From positions 62,001 through 126,000 of the forward strand of contig NZ_QWEZ01000002.1 of NCBI RefSeq assembly GCF_003864255.1: DNA of 64,000 bases, read 5' to 3'. A model generated the notes under the pieces. It was not told the DNA's origin. It was given only the letters and a program-made list of their open reading frames with translations, and ran no database searches. The stretch's first letter is position 1, and each line of letters starts with the position of its first letter. The stretch is from Aestuariirhabdus litorea (lineage in GTDB: Bacteria; Pseudomonadota; Gammaproteobacteria; Pseudomonadales; Aestuariirhabdaceae). Below are positions 17,289-25,806 of this stretch, one piece after another. The position numbers and the translations under genes are program-made.

Positions 17289-20048
17289 GTGACCCGGTCC
17301 AGACAACAGATGAGAACCCTTCATGGACCCATGGCCAGCTGCCTGTTATGGCTGCTCGTTCTCATCGCCCCGTCCGTTTTCGCTATGGTTGAGGTGCCCA
17401 CCGGCAGCTACCATATCAACCTCACTCGCAGCCTCGACACCTATCTGGACGACAGCGGTAATCTCTCCCTTGAGGAGCTCCGCTCGGACTATTACGTCAA
17501 CCGTTTTTCCCCATCACGGCTGGAGTACCTGCAACTGGGGTCGACCGATGCTACCGTATGGATCCGCATCCGACTCAACAGTACCCAGGCCACCCTCACC
17601 CCCTACCTGATGGTGACACCTCCGGATATCGGTGAGCTGGAACTGTTTCAACGCAACCAGCAGGGTTGGACCAGCACCCTGACCGGCGCCAACCACCCCT
17701 ACCCCACGCGACCCATCGATACCCGGGACTTCATCTTTCCGCTGGCGGCCAGTGACGTGCCCCAGGAAATCTATCTGCGCCTGCGATCCGCACGCCCCCT
17801 GAACATCAGTGTCCACCTGGCCAGTGCCGACCAACTGATTGGGCATGAGCACTCGGCCCACTGGTTCAGCGGCGTGCTGTTTGGGCTATTTTTGGCCACG
17901 CTCATCTATAACCTGATCGCCTGGAGCGGCTTTAGGGACCGCAGCTTCATCTATCTCTCCCTGTTTATGCTTTGCGGGTTACTGTTCCAGGCCAGTTGGC
18001 AGGGCCTTCTTGCCGAACTACTACCGCAGTGGCCCCGTTTACAGTCCTATACCTACACCCTGTCGATACTGGCCGGCACTGCCCTGGGCTCCCAGCTGAT
18101 ACGCCGTTTTTTTTCGACCCACGAAACCCAACCCCTGATCGACCAGAGCCTGCGCCTGCTTGTGATCATCCCGCTACTAGCGAGCCTCCTGGTTCCCTTT
18201 CTGGGTGATCGGTTTCCGGTTGGTGCGGCGCTCCTTATGGGTACCCTCTCCTCTACCCTCATTTTCGCCTCAACGCTCTACTACATCCGCAAAAACTTTC
18301 CCTGCGCCATTGATCTTTTCGTTGCCCAAACCCCTTTTGCCCTCGCCGCCCTGCTCAATTTCCTGGCAGCGCTTTCCCTTGTCCGCATAGATCCCCAGGT
18401 ACTGGAGTGGGCCATCATCAGCATCGCCAGCCTGACCATGATCGGTGAGTCCTGGGCCTTCACCAAACACCACCGCCGACTGCGCCGGCAAAAAACCCAG
18501 GCGGTCGTGCAGGACCGCATCCGCACCACCTCGGCCATTGCCAAAAGTGAGCTACTTTCGAAGATCAGTCACAGCCTGCGTGGCCCGATGAACGGCATTC
18601 TGGGCATGAGCGAGCTCCTGCTAGAAAGCAGCCTGACCCCTAAGCAGAAAGATTATGTGAGTACCATACACAATTCGGGTAACGACCTGCTCAACCTGCT
18701 GAACGAAGTGCAGGACATCAGCAAGCTCGAAACCGGCAAAATGATACTCAGCGATGTGCGCTTCGAACTGCACCCCCTTATTGACTCCTGCCTCGACCTC
18801 TACAAGGTAACGGCCGAACAGCGCGGCATTGAGTTGATCAGCTACGTGCAGTTAGGCATACCCGAAACCCTCAATGGCGACCCGGTCCGTCTCAAGCACG
18901 TACTACTGGCGATGCTGGCACAATCGTTTCGCACCATCGAACAGGGTGAGGTACTGCTCTCGGTAACCCTGGTCTCCTCCAGCGAGACACCGCGCATCCT
19001 CTTTACCGTTAAAGACAGTAGCAACAGCATCAGCGAAGCGGAACGTTCCTTTCTCCTCAACACCCGCATCGACACCCACAACTTCCTCGATAGCAGCAAC
19101 ACCCAGTACTCCCTCGGACTGCTGGTATCACGCCACGTCATCAACCAGATGGGCGGCACACTGGGTATAGAGTCGACCCCCGGCGTCGGTAACCGGTACT
19201 GGTTTACCCTGCCCTACCTGCCCATCGATGAAGCCGCCTCTGATACCGGATCTTTCAATTTCTCCGGCATACGGGCTCTGGTGGTGGATGACAATGACAC
19301 CTGCCTTAAGGTGCTGACCCAGCAGTGCCTGGCACTGGGTATGGAGGTGAGCCCCTGCCTGGATGGGAAAGAGGCGCTGGCATTACTGCGTACCAAAAGC
19401 CACCTCAACAGCCCCTTTGACCTGGTAATCCTGGACCACAATATGCCGGGTATGAACGGTATGGAGCTGGCCGCCAAGATCAAGGAGGACCCGGCCTTCT
19501 CCGAGCTGGTGATCATCATGTTGACGGGCATCAGCAACACCCCCAGCCGCATCATGTCACGCAATGCCGGCATCCAGCGCATTTTGACCAAGCCGGTTGC
19601 CAACTACATGCTGCGCACCACCCTGGCGGAGGAGCTTCAAAACCACCTGCCGGCCAAGCCGGGCGGCGAGCCCGGGTCGGAAACCCTACTGGTGGTGACT
19701 CAAAACAGCGCCCTGGGGCAAGAGGTACAGCAGCTCGCCCGCCAGCGCCAGATAGAAACCAGTATCGCCATCAGCGCCAGCCAGGCACTGGACACCCTGC
19801 GCAGCGGTGACTATCGGCTGGTATTGATCGACTGCTCGAGCCGGGTCCACGATGGCTTTGAGGTCGCCCAGCGCATTCGCCGCTGGCAGGAAGCCCAGGG
19901 ACTGAGCGCGGTCCCGTTGGTGGCGATGAGTGAACAGAGCAACCCCGACTTCGATCAACAGCTGCGCCTGGTTCAGATCAACGGCCTGCTCCCCCTCCCG
20001 CTGACATCAGCCCAGCTGGACAAACAACTTGACCATTGGCTCTCCTGA
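17289..20048 (+). CDS. retS: RetS-like hybrid sensor kinase (7TMR-DISM, HisKA, degenerate ATPase, two receivers)
   Basis: 919 residues from a GTG preceded by GGGAGG. Signal peptide about 15-32; 7TMR-DISMED2 sensor about 34-175; seven-helix domain about 190-395; HisKA with His428 (SKISHSLRGPMNG); ATPase about 525-642; receivers about 661-785 and 799-918. Architecture, length and position right after purD match RetS of P. aeruginosa, which restrains GacS. The transmitter is strikingly degenerate: HSLRG replaces HExRT, the N-box Asn is Gln545, DTGxGI reads DSSNSI (576-581) and the second glycine loop reads QYSLGL (606-611). Receiver 1 is intact (Asp667/668, Asp716, Thr746, Lys768); receiver 2 keeps Asp848 but has lost its acidic pair and Lys. 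Naming rests on synteny and domains. Confidence 0.8.
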   Translation: MTRSRQQMRTLHGPMASCLLWLLVLIAPSVFAMVEVPTGSYHINLTRSLDTYLDDSGNLSLEELRSDYYVNRFSPSRLEYLQLGSTDATVWIRIRLNSTQATLTPYLMVTPPDIGELELFQRNQQGWTSTLTGANHPYPTRPIDTRDFIFPLAASDVPQEIYLRLRSARPLNISVHLASADQLIGHEHSAHWFSGVLFGLFLATLIYNLIAWSGFRDRSFIYLSLFMLCGLLFQASWQGLLAELLPQWPRLQSYTYTLSILAGTALGSQLIRRFFSTHETQPLIDQSLRLLVIIPLLASLLVPFLGDRFPVGAALLMGTLSSTLIFASTLYYIRKNFPCAIDLFVAQTPFALAALLNFLAALSLVRIDPQVLEWAIISIASLTMIGESWAFTKHHRRLRRQKTQAVVQDRIRTTSAIAKSELLSKISHSLRGPMNGILGMSELLLESSLTPKQKDYVSTIHNSGNDLLNLLNEVQDISKLETGKMILSDVRFELHPLIDSCLDLYKVTAEQRGIELISYVQLGIPETLNGDPVRLKHVLLAMLAQSFRTIEQGEVLLSVTLVSSSETPRILFTVKDSSNSISEAERSFLLNTRIDTHNFLDSSNTQYSLGLLVSRHVINQMGGTLGIESTPGVGNRYWFTLPYLPIDEAASDTGSFNFSGIRALVVDDNDTCLKVLTQQCLALGMEVSPCLDGKEALALLRTKSHLNSPFDLVILDHNMPGMNGMELAAKIKEDPAFSELVIIMLTGISNTPSRIMSRNAGIQRILTKPVANYMLRTTLAEELQNHLPAKPGGEPGSETLLVVTQNSALGQEVQQLARQRQIETSIAISASQALDTLRSGDYRLVLIDCSSRVHDGFEVAQRIRRWQEAQGLSAVPLVAMSEQSNPDFDQQLRLVQINGLLPLPLTSAQLDKQLDHWLS

Positions 20049-20051
20049 CCC

Positions 20052-20972
20052 ATGACACTGGCGGCCCTGCTGTTTGCCCTGCTGGGGGAGACGGTGCATC
20101 CCGCCCCCGCGCCGTTGGCGCTGCTCCAGAGCCTTCCGATAGAATCCAGCGACTCAGGCCTGCACCTCTCGGCCCTCAGCCTTTGCGACGGCACGCTGCT
20201 GACCCTATCCGACCGCCACGACCGGCAGGTCTATCGGCTTGAAATCGACCCCACCGCTGCACTGGCCAGGACCCAGGTCTGGCGTACCCTTTCGCCCCCG
20301 GCCCCGGCGGATTGGGGCTGGCGGCAAAGGGTCTCATCCTGGTTTGCCGGCCGCCTGTACGATTGGGAAGGGATTGCCTGCCGGGGCGATCGGCTCTACC
20401 TCCTCAGCGAGCAGCTCAACGACCTGCTCATCAGTAGCAACCGGGGTGAGTCCTGGTTGCAGCTACCCCGCCAGCAGTTTGTCAATCAAGGGGGCGTTCT
20501 GCGCTCCACCAACGCCGGTCTCGAGGGTCTCACCTTCAACGGGCAGGGGCTGGTGCTGGCGGCGGAGCGGGAGGCCCGCGGTCTGCTACAGTTCGTGCCG
20601 GAAAAGGGGGGCTGGCAGCTGCAGTGGCTCCACAGCCCGCTGCCACCGGAACCGCCGCTGGCCGGGCGCAGCCCTGACTTCTCCGGCCTCTGGTTCGAGT
20701 CGCCCTGGCTCTACACACTGGAGCGGAACCTGTTCCGTATCTGCCGCAGGGATACCCGCTTTCAGCAGCAGCGCTGCTGGAGTTACGCCGATACCGAACT
20801 CGCCCCCGAGCGGCGCTATCGCACCGAGTTCGGGGTTGCGGAGGGGATCGCCGCCGATGCGCAGCGCATCTACCTGATTACCGATAACAACGGCGATGCG
20901 CGGGTCGCGGACGCCGATGACCGGCGTCCCCAGCTATGGATTTTCGCCAAGCCGGCGGACTGGCGGGAGTAA
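20052..20972 (+). CDS. Phytase-like / esterase-like secreted protein
   Basis: 306 residues. Hydrophobic N-terminus (MTLAALLFALLGETVHPAPA) consistent with a signal peptide. The body has LSDRHDRQVYRLEI, YDWEGIAC, NAGLEGLTF and VAEGIAADAQRIYLITDNNG, the repeated 'x-EG-[IL]-x' blade pattern of the esterase-like phytase propeller family (PF13449 type). Probably periplasmic; activity unproven and family members are poorly characterised. It begins three bases after the RetS-like gene, so the two are likely cotranscribed. Its stop codon abuts the stop of convergent dnaB with no base between. Confidence 0.65.
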   Translation: MTLAALLFALLGETVHPAPAPLALLQSLPIESSDSGLHLSALSLCDGTLLTLSDRHDRQVYRLEIDPTAALARTQVWRTLSPPAPADWGWRQRVSSWFAGRLYDWEGIACRGDRLYLLSEQLNDLLISSNRGESWLQLPRQQFVNQGGVLRSTNAGLEGLTFNGQGLVLAAEREARGLLQFVPEKGGWQLQWLHSPLPPEPPLAGRSPDFSGLWFESPWLYTLERNLFRICRRDTRFQQQRCWSYADTELAPERRYRTEFGVAEGIAADAQRIYLITDNNGDARVADADDRRPQLWIFAKPADWRE

Positions 20973-22373
20973 TTATTCGAAGCCGTAGCCGTCGTAGACG
21001 CCGGGGGCCAGATTCTCGAAGCGGGTGTACTTACCGATAAAGGCCATGCGGGCGGTGCCGATCGGACCGTTCCGCTGCTTACCAATAATGATTTCGGCCA
21101 CCCCCTTGAACTCGGTATCGGGGTTGTAGACCTCGTCGCGGTAAACAAACATGATGACGTCGGCATCCTGCTCGATTGCGCCCGATTCCCGCAGATCCGA
21201 GTTGACCGGCCGCTTGTTGGGGCGGTTCTCGAGGGAGCGGTTGAGCTGTGACAGCGCCACCACCGGCACCTCGAACTCCTTGGCCAGCGCCTTGAGGGAT
21301 CGGGAGATCTCGGAGATCTCGTTAGTACGGTTCTCTCCACCGCCGGGAATCTGCATCAGCTGCAGGTAGTCGATCATGATCAGCCCCAGCTCGCCGTGCT
21401 CGCGCACCACCCGCCGCGCGCGCGAACGCATCTCGGAGGGGCTGATACCGGCGGTGTCGTCGATCAGCAGCTTCTTGTCGTTGAGCATGGTGACCGCCGA
21501 GGTCAGCTTGGGCCAATCCTCATCCTCCAGAGCCCCGGCCCGCATACGGGTGGCATCGATGCGTCCCAGGGAGGAGAGCATACGCGCCACCAGCTGGTCC
21601 GCAGGCATCTCCAGGCTGAACACCAGCATGGTCTTATCGCTGTTGAGCAGGGCGTTCTCCACCAGGTTCATGGCGAAGGTGGTCTTACCCATGGAGGGAC
21701 GCCCCGCCACAATGATCAGGTCGGAAGACTGCAGCCCAGAGGTCATCTCGTCGAGATCGGTAAAGCCGGTGGTCATACCGGTGAGGCCGCCACCACTGTT
21801 GAACAGGTGGTCGATGCGGTCGATCGCCTTGCCCAACAGGTCCTTGACCGCGACCGGGCCCCCGCTCTTGGGCCGCGACTCGGCGATCTGGAACACCTCG
21901 CGCTCCGCCTCATCGAGCAGTTCGGCGCTGGTGCGCCCCTCAGGGTTGTAGGCACGGTCGGCGATCTGGGTGCTGGCCTTGATCAGCTTACGCATCACCG
22001 AGCGCTCATAGATGATCTCGGCGTAGGCGCGAATATTGGAGATACTGGGGGTGTTCTGCACCAGCTCGGTGAGGTAGGCCAGTCCACCGATGCGCTCGAG
22101 TTCACCGTGGCTGTCGAGGCGCTCGGAGAGGGTGATGGGGTCGAAGGGTTCGCTCTGCCCCACCAGCTCACCGATCATACGGTAGAGAATACGGTGCGAC
22201 GGGTTGTAGAAATCCCCCTCCACCAGGCGATCGGAGACCGCCTCCCAGGCGTTGTTGTCCAGCAACAGCCCCCCCAGCACCGACTGCTCCGCCTCCACTG
22301 AGTGGGGCGGGGTTTTCAGGGAGATCACCTGATCGTCAAAACCGGGGAACTGTTGGGGGATAGTCTCGCTCAC
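20973..22373 (-). CDS. dnaB: Replicative DNA helicase DnaB
   Basis: 466 residues from GTG at 22373. N-terminal domain opens with PPHSVEAEQSVLGGLLLDNN; RecA-type motor has Walker A GRPSMGKT (224-231) and the C-terminal arginine-finger region. No intein. DnaB is the hexameric helicase that unwinds DNA at the fork. An in-frame ATG at 22412 would add 13 residues, but it lies just 14 bases past the rplI terminator T run and the shorter form fits family length, so I prefer the GTG; neither has a good Shine-Dalgarno site. The order rpsF-rpsR-DUF2232-rplI-dnaB is conserved in Pseudomonas. Confidence 0.95.
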   Translation of the reverse strand: MSETIPQQFPGFDDQVISLKTPPHSVEAEQSVLGGLLLDNNAWEAVSDRLVEGDFYNPSHRILYRMIGELVGQSEPFDPITLSERLDSHGELERIGGLAYLTELVQNTPSISNIRAYAEIIYERSVMRKLIKASTQIADRAYNPEGRTSAELLDEAEREVFQIAESRPKSGGPVAVKDLLGKAIDRIDHLFNSGGGLTGMTTGFTDLDEMTSGLQSSDLIIVAGRPSMGKTTFAMNLVENALLNSDKTMLVFSLEMPADQLVARMLSSLGRIDATRMRAGALEDEDWPKLTSAVTMLNDKKLLIDDTAGISPSEMRSRARRVVREHGELGLIMIDYLQLMQIPGGGENRTNEISEISRSLKALAKEFEVPVVALSQLNRSLENRPNKRPVNSDLRESGAIEQDADVIMFVYRDEVYNPDTEFKGVAEIIIGKQRNGPIGTARMAFIGKYTRFENLAPGVYDGYGFE

Positions 22374-22425
22374 ACTTACCGCACCTGTCTGGGGGAAGGG
22401 GTATTCTGGCATAGCCGGCAGAGAC

Positions 22426-22461
22426 AAAAAAGCACCTCCCGCCCAAGGCGGAGAGGTGCTT
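22426..22461 (-). terminator. Intrinsic terminator after rplI
   Basis: Minus strand AGCACCTC pairs with GAGGTGCT, extended by CCGCC/GGCGG with one bulged base, and six T follow. It ends 14 bases before the ATG alternative of dnaB. Confidence 0.85.
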
Positions 22462-22481
22462 CTCAATCAGCCAGGCTGATC

Positions 22482-22928
22482 TTAGGCGGAGGTAACGATT
22501 ACCTTAACGGTAGCGGTTACATCGCTGTGCAGCTGAAGGTCGATCTCGAACTCGCCTACCTGGCGCAGAACGCCCTCGGGCAGACGAACTTCAGACTTGT
22601 CCACTTCAACGCCGGCGGCAGTGATGGCATCCGCCAGGTCGCGGGTACCGATGGAGCCAAACAGCTTGCCCTCGTCTCCGGCCTTGGCCTCGATGGTCAC
22701 TTCCAGACCGCTCAGCTTCTCGGCACGTGCCTCTGCAGCCGCGCGCTTCTCAGCAGCGATCTTCTCCAGCTCGGCGCGACGGGCTTCAAATTCAGCCACG
22801 TTGGAAGCAGTTGCAGGAACCGCCTTGCCGAAAGGGATCAGAAAGTTACGGCCGTAGCCAGACTTTACGTTTACCTTGTCACCCAGGTTACCCAGGTTTG
22901 AAATTCTCTCGAGCAGAATAACTTCCAT
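22482..22928 (-). CDS. rplI: 50S ribosomal protein L9
   Basis: 148 residues. N-terminal RNA-binding domain [20 protein letters not shown] with [16 protein letters not shown], a long charged helix (about 42-75) and a C-terminal domain, as in all bacterial L9 proteins. Binds 23S rRNA at the base of the L1 stalk and helps keep the reading frame. Last gene of the rpsF transcription unit, closed by the terminator at 22426. Confidence 0.97.
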   Translation of the reverse strand: MEVILLERISNLGNLGDKVNVKSGYGRNFLIPFGKAVPATASNVAEFEARRAELEKIAAEKRAAAEARAEKLSGLEVTIEAKAGDEGKLFGSIGTRDLADAITAAGVEVDKSEVRLPEGVLRQVGEFEIDLQLHSDVTATVKVIVTSA

Positions 22929-22967
22929 CTCGTTTACCTCTAAATCTATGTCAAGTCGTTGTCTGAC

Positions 22968-23840
22968 TCAGGCTTGCGGCTTGGCCGCGCGGCTCCGAAA
23001 ATCAAACAAACTGTCCAAAAACGCCATCAGTACGATCAGGGGATAGGCAATCTGCGTGGCAATAAAGAGCATCAGGTAGAGTCCGTAGATCCACACCCGA
23101 GACATCTTTCGTAGAGCCACCTGCCCGTGCAGCAGCGCCAGTCCGGCAACAAACAGCGGTACCGATGCAATCGGTATCATGGCTGTCACCATAGGCGGTA
23201 ACTGGGCTCCCATCAGGATCATCGCCAGCAACGCCACCGCCCAGAGGACGGGCAACCGCAGCTGGTAGAACTCCTGCTGAAAACCACCGGGGTTATAGAG
23301 CAGTGACTGCCAGTAACGCGCCAGCGCCAGGGAGGCTACTGCGAACAGCAGGTAAGCCCAGGCGATCACACCGGCCATCACAAAGGGCAAGAGCTGTTGC
23401 AGACGATCCAGCAGAGCGTCCAGCTCAGGGCTCTCGCCGACCGAGGCCAGCTGTTGCGCGATAATCTGGTGGGCCTGTGCACTCAGCTCGTTGATGGTAC
23501 CGGGTATCAATACCTGAACCATCACCACCAGTGCCGCCCCCACAATCAGGGCCAGCAGCAGGGTGGTTCGCCAGGAGACCGTGATTCGCAACAGGGCGGC
23601 CAACACCGCACCCGCGCTGATCACGAGCAGTGCCGCAGGATTTCCCTGCAGCGCCCAGTAACCCGCTGGAATCAAGGCGGCAATCAGTACCTCCAGGGCA
23701 CTGTTCCAGCCTCGACGCAGCAGCACCAGTGCCACCACCGCCGAACTCAACCAGAAAAACATCGGCACAGCCGCAGCCACCAGTGCAATTCCACCGGCCT
23801 GCAGTCGACCCTTCATGATCAGTTCAGCGAGACTACGCAT
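22968..23840 (-). CDS. DUF2232-type membrane protein between rpsR and rplI
   Basis: 290 residues with about eight hydrophobic helices and no catalytic motif that I recognise. It starts MRSLAELIMKGRLQAGGIAL and ends in a charged tail (FDFRSRAAKPQA). The same kind of protein occupies this slot between rpsR and rplI in Pseudomonas and relatives. It starts 28 bases after the rpsR stop and ends 39 before rplI, so it is expressed with ribosomal proteins. Function unknown; the first ATG lies at 23840 and a second Met is at codon 9. Confidence 0.8.
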   Translation of the reverse strand: MRSLAELIMKGRLQAGGIALVAAAVPMFFWLSSAVVALVLLRRGWNSALEVLIAALIPAGYWALQGNPAALLVISAGAVLAALLRITVSWRTTLLLALIVGAALVVMVQVLIPGTINELSAQAHQIIAQQLASVGESPELDALLDRLQQLLPFVMAGVIAWAYLLFAVASLALARYWQSLLYNPGGFQQEFYQLRLPVLWAVALLAMILMGAQLPPMVTAMIPIASVPLFVAGLALLHGQVALRKMSRVWIYGLYLMLFIATQIAYPLIVLMAFLDSLFDFRSRAAKPQA

Positions 23841-23868
23841 CGATTACTATTCCCCCAACAACCCGTAC

Positions 23869-24096
23869 TTACTCGTGGGCGTCGGTGTAAGGCAGCAGCG
23901 CAACGTAACGCGCGCGCTTGATCGCAGTAGCCAGCTGACGCTGGTACTTGGCCTTGGTGCCAGTAATACGGCTGGGTACGATCTTGCCGGTTTCGGACAC
24001 ATAAGCCTTCAGGGTAGCCAGATCCTTGTAATCGATCTCGACGGTTCCTTCAGCGGTAAAACGACAGAACTTTCTACGACGGAAAAAACGTGCCAT
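23869..24096 (-). CDS. rpsR: 30S ribosomal protein S18
   Basis: 75 residues, [17 protein letters not shown] at the start and the conserved core [20 protein letters not shown] with [20 protein letters not shown]. Forms a heterodimer with S6 on the 30S platform. GGAGA sits a few bases before the ATG. 55 bases separate it from rpsF, with which it is cotranscribed. Confidence 0.98.
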   Translation of the reverse strand: MARFFRRRKFCRFTAEGTVEIDYKDLATLKAYVSETGKIVPSRITGTKAKYQRQLATAIKRARYVALLPYTDAHE

Positions 24097-24151
24097 AGCA
24101 ACGTCTCCTTTATCTTTAACTCAATATTCGTTGGACAATCGGCAGAACCGA

Positions 24152-24601
24152 TCAGGCTTCGCTTGCAGTTTCTTCGTCAGCGGAAGTATCAGCGGGCTTT
24201 TCAGCCTTGGCTTCGCTGTTGTCACTGCGCTGGTCACGGTCACGACGATCCTCACGGTTGTCACGACGCTCGCTACGGCTCTCTTCAGCCTTGAGAATAT
24301 CGGACGGTTCGGTGACGGCGGCGTTGCGACGGATAACCATGCTACGAATAACGGCATCGTTAAAGCGGAAGTTGCTGTTCAGCTCTTCCAGAACCTCATT
24401 GCTGCACTCGATGTTCATCAGAACATAGTGAGCCTTGTGGATCTTGTTGATGGGATAAGCGAGCTGACGACGACCCCAATCCTCCAGACGGTGGATTTTG
24501 CCGTTGTCGTCTTCGATCAGCTTGGTGTAACGCTCGACCATAGCGTTAACTTGCTCGCTTTGGTCGGGGTGCACCAAGAATACAATTTCATAATGACGCA
24601 T
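24152..24601 (-). CDS. rpsF: 30S ribosomal protein S6
   Basis: 149 residues. The folded S6 domain spans about 1-95 ([38 protein letters not shown]). A long unfolded tail follows (about 105-149), first rich in Arg/Asp/Glu pairs and then in Ala/Glu/Ser. E. coli S6 also ends in an acidic tail that receives extra Glu from RimK, but this one is longer and has a mixed-charge segment. First gene of the unit; a leader structure that hides its ribosome site is at 24609-24655. Confidence 0.97.
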   Translation of the reverse strand: MRHYEIVFLVHPDQSEQVNAMVERYTKLIEDDNGKIHRLEDWGRRQLAYPINKIHKAHYVLMNIECSNEVLEELNSNFRFNDAVIRSMVIRRNAAVTEPSDILKAEESRSERRDNREDRRDRDQRSDNSEAKAEKPADTSADEETASEA

Positions 24602-24608
24602 AATTGCT

Positions 24609-24655
24609 CCTTACGGGTTATAGCCTCCCGAAGCGGGACCATCCCGTCGGTAAGG
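24609..24655 (-). promoter_or_regulatory. rpsF leader structure, likely S6:S18 autoregulatory element
   Basis: On the minus strand CCTTAC (24655-24650) pairs with GTAAGG (24614-24609), and GGG (24645-24643) with CCC (24617-24615), leaving a CGAC bulge next to a CCG triplet. A small TCCCG-CTT-CGGGA hairpin (24638-24626) caps it. The 3' strand of the outer stem contains AAGG of the rpsF Shine-Dalgarno site. A CCG-bearing bulged stem in front of rpsF is what the S6:S18 complex binds in many bacteria. Folding was done by eye. Confidence 0.5.
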
Positions 24656-24747
24656 CAAGGAGAAAAACAGAGAGCGTCCAGAGATGAAGTCGCGCCAGGC
24701 GCTGGCTTCTACTGCAGTCTCTCTGGATTCCTTTCAAGGAACCGCGC

Positions 24748-24776
24748 ATTCTAGTGATTTGATCGTCAACATGCAA
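24748..24776 (-). promoter_or_regulatory. Putative rpsF operon promoter
   Basis: Minus strand TTGCAT (24776-24771), a 17-base spacer and TAGAAT (24753-24748). About 150 bases before the rpsF start, leaving room for the leader. Confidence 0.55.
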
Positions 24777-24849
24777 GCCCCTGAATCCCCCTTGAGCGCC
24801 CAGAATTCGTGGGGTTCAGGGGGATACAGAGGCAAGTGGGAGGGGTTTC

Positions 24850-25806
24850 TCACACCAGACGGTTGCGCGACTCCCCGGCCAAAAATGCCCTGAGATTGCC
24901 GGCCGCGATCTCCACCAGGCGCTGGCGCGCCTCGCGGCTGCCCCAGGCGCTGTGGGGCGTCAGGATCAGGTTGGGAATATCTTTTCCCAGCAAGGGGTTA
25001 TCGGCCCGCGGCGGCTCACTGCTTAGAACATCCACCCCGGCACCGGCCAGCTGGCCGGCGCGCAGGGCTGCAGCCAGTGCCGCCTCATCCACCAACCCGC
25101 CGCGTGCGGTGTTGATCAACAGCGCGGAAGGCTTCATCAACCCCAGGCGGCGGGCATCCACCAGGCCGAGGGTGGGTTCGGTCAGGGGGCAATGCAAGCT
25201 GATCACATCCGCCCCGGGCAAGGCCGCATCAAGATCCGGACGATCCCTGCGCTGGTTGGGTGAGCCCGGGGTGTTGGCCACCACCACCTTCATAGCGAAC
25301 GCCTCAGCGATCCGCGCCACCCCCTGCCCCAACTCACCGTAGCCCACCAGCAGCAGGGTTTTGCCCGCCAGTTCCATGATGGGGTAGTCGAGCAGGCAGA
25401 AGCTGTCGCTGACGGTCCAGCGTCCGGCGACCACATCCCGGTGGTAAAGAGACTGGCGCGTGGCCAGGGAGAGGATCAATGACCAGCAGTGCTGCACCAC
25501 ACTGGGGGCGCCATAGCCGGTGACATTGGTGACCGCCACCCCGCAAGCCTCAGCGGCCTTGAGGTCCACATTATTGGTGCCGGTGGCCAGTACCCCGATG
25601 TAGCGCAACTGCGGATTGGCCTCAATCAGCGACCGGTCAAGCACCACCTTGTTGGTGAGCACAATCTCCGCTCCTGCTATCCGCTCTGCCAACTCGCCGG
25701 TGGCGGTTTTCGGGTAGCGTTGCCAATCGGCTTCTATCGATAGCAGCCCCGAGAGATCGAGGTCCTCTGCAGCCAGGGTGGCTTCGTCGACAATCACTGC
25801 TCGCAT
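24850..25806 (-). CDS. D-2-hydroxyacid dehydrogenase (glycerate dehydrogenase / hydroxypyruvate reductase-like)
   Basis: 318 residues. Substrate-binding halves flank a Rossmann fold with LVGYGELGQGVARIA. The catalytic set is present: Arg in INTARGGLVDE, Glu in SSEPPR and His in LTPHSAWGS. The motif set and GTGTNNVDL-like LATGTNNVDLKAA fit the NAD-dependent HprA/glycerate dehydrogenase branch. Likely interconverts hydroxypyruvate or glyoxylate with the hydroxyacid; exact substrate not fixed. Its ATG shares one base with the rlmB stop, so it is translated in the rnr-rlmB direction as part of that unit. This gene is not in the matching Pseudomonas block, as far as I recall. Confidence 0.85.
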   Translation of the reverse strand: MRAVIVDEATLAAEDLDLSGLLSIEADWQRYPKTATGELAERIAGAEIVLTNKVVLDRSLIEANPQLRYIGVLATGTNNVDLKAAEACGVAVTNVTGYGAPSVVQHCWSLILSLATRQSLYHRDVVAGRWTVSDSFCLLDYPIMELAGKTLLLVGYGELGQGVARIAEAFAMKVVVANTPGSPNQRRDRPDLDAALPGADVISLHCPLTEPTLGLVDARRLGLMKPSALLINTARGGLVDEAALAAALRAGQLAGAGVDVLSSEPPRADNPLLGKDIPNLILTPHSAWGSREARQRLVEIAAGNLRAFLAGESRNRLV

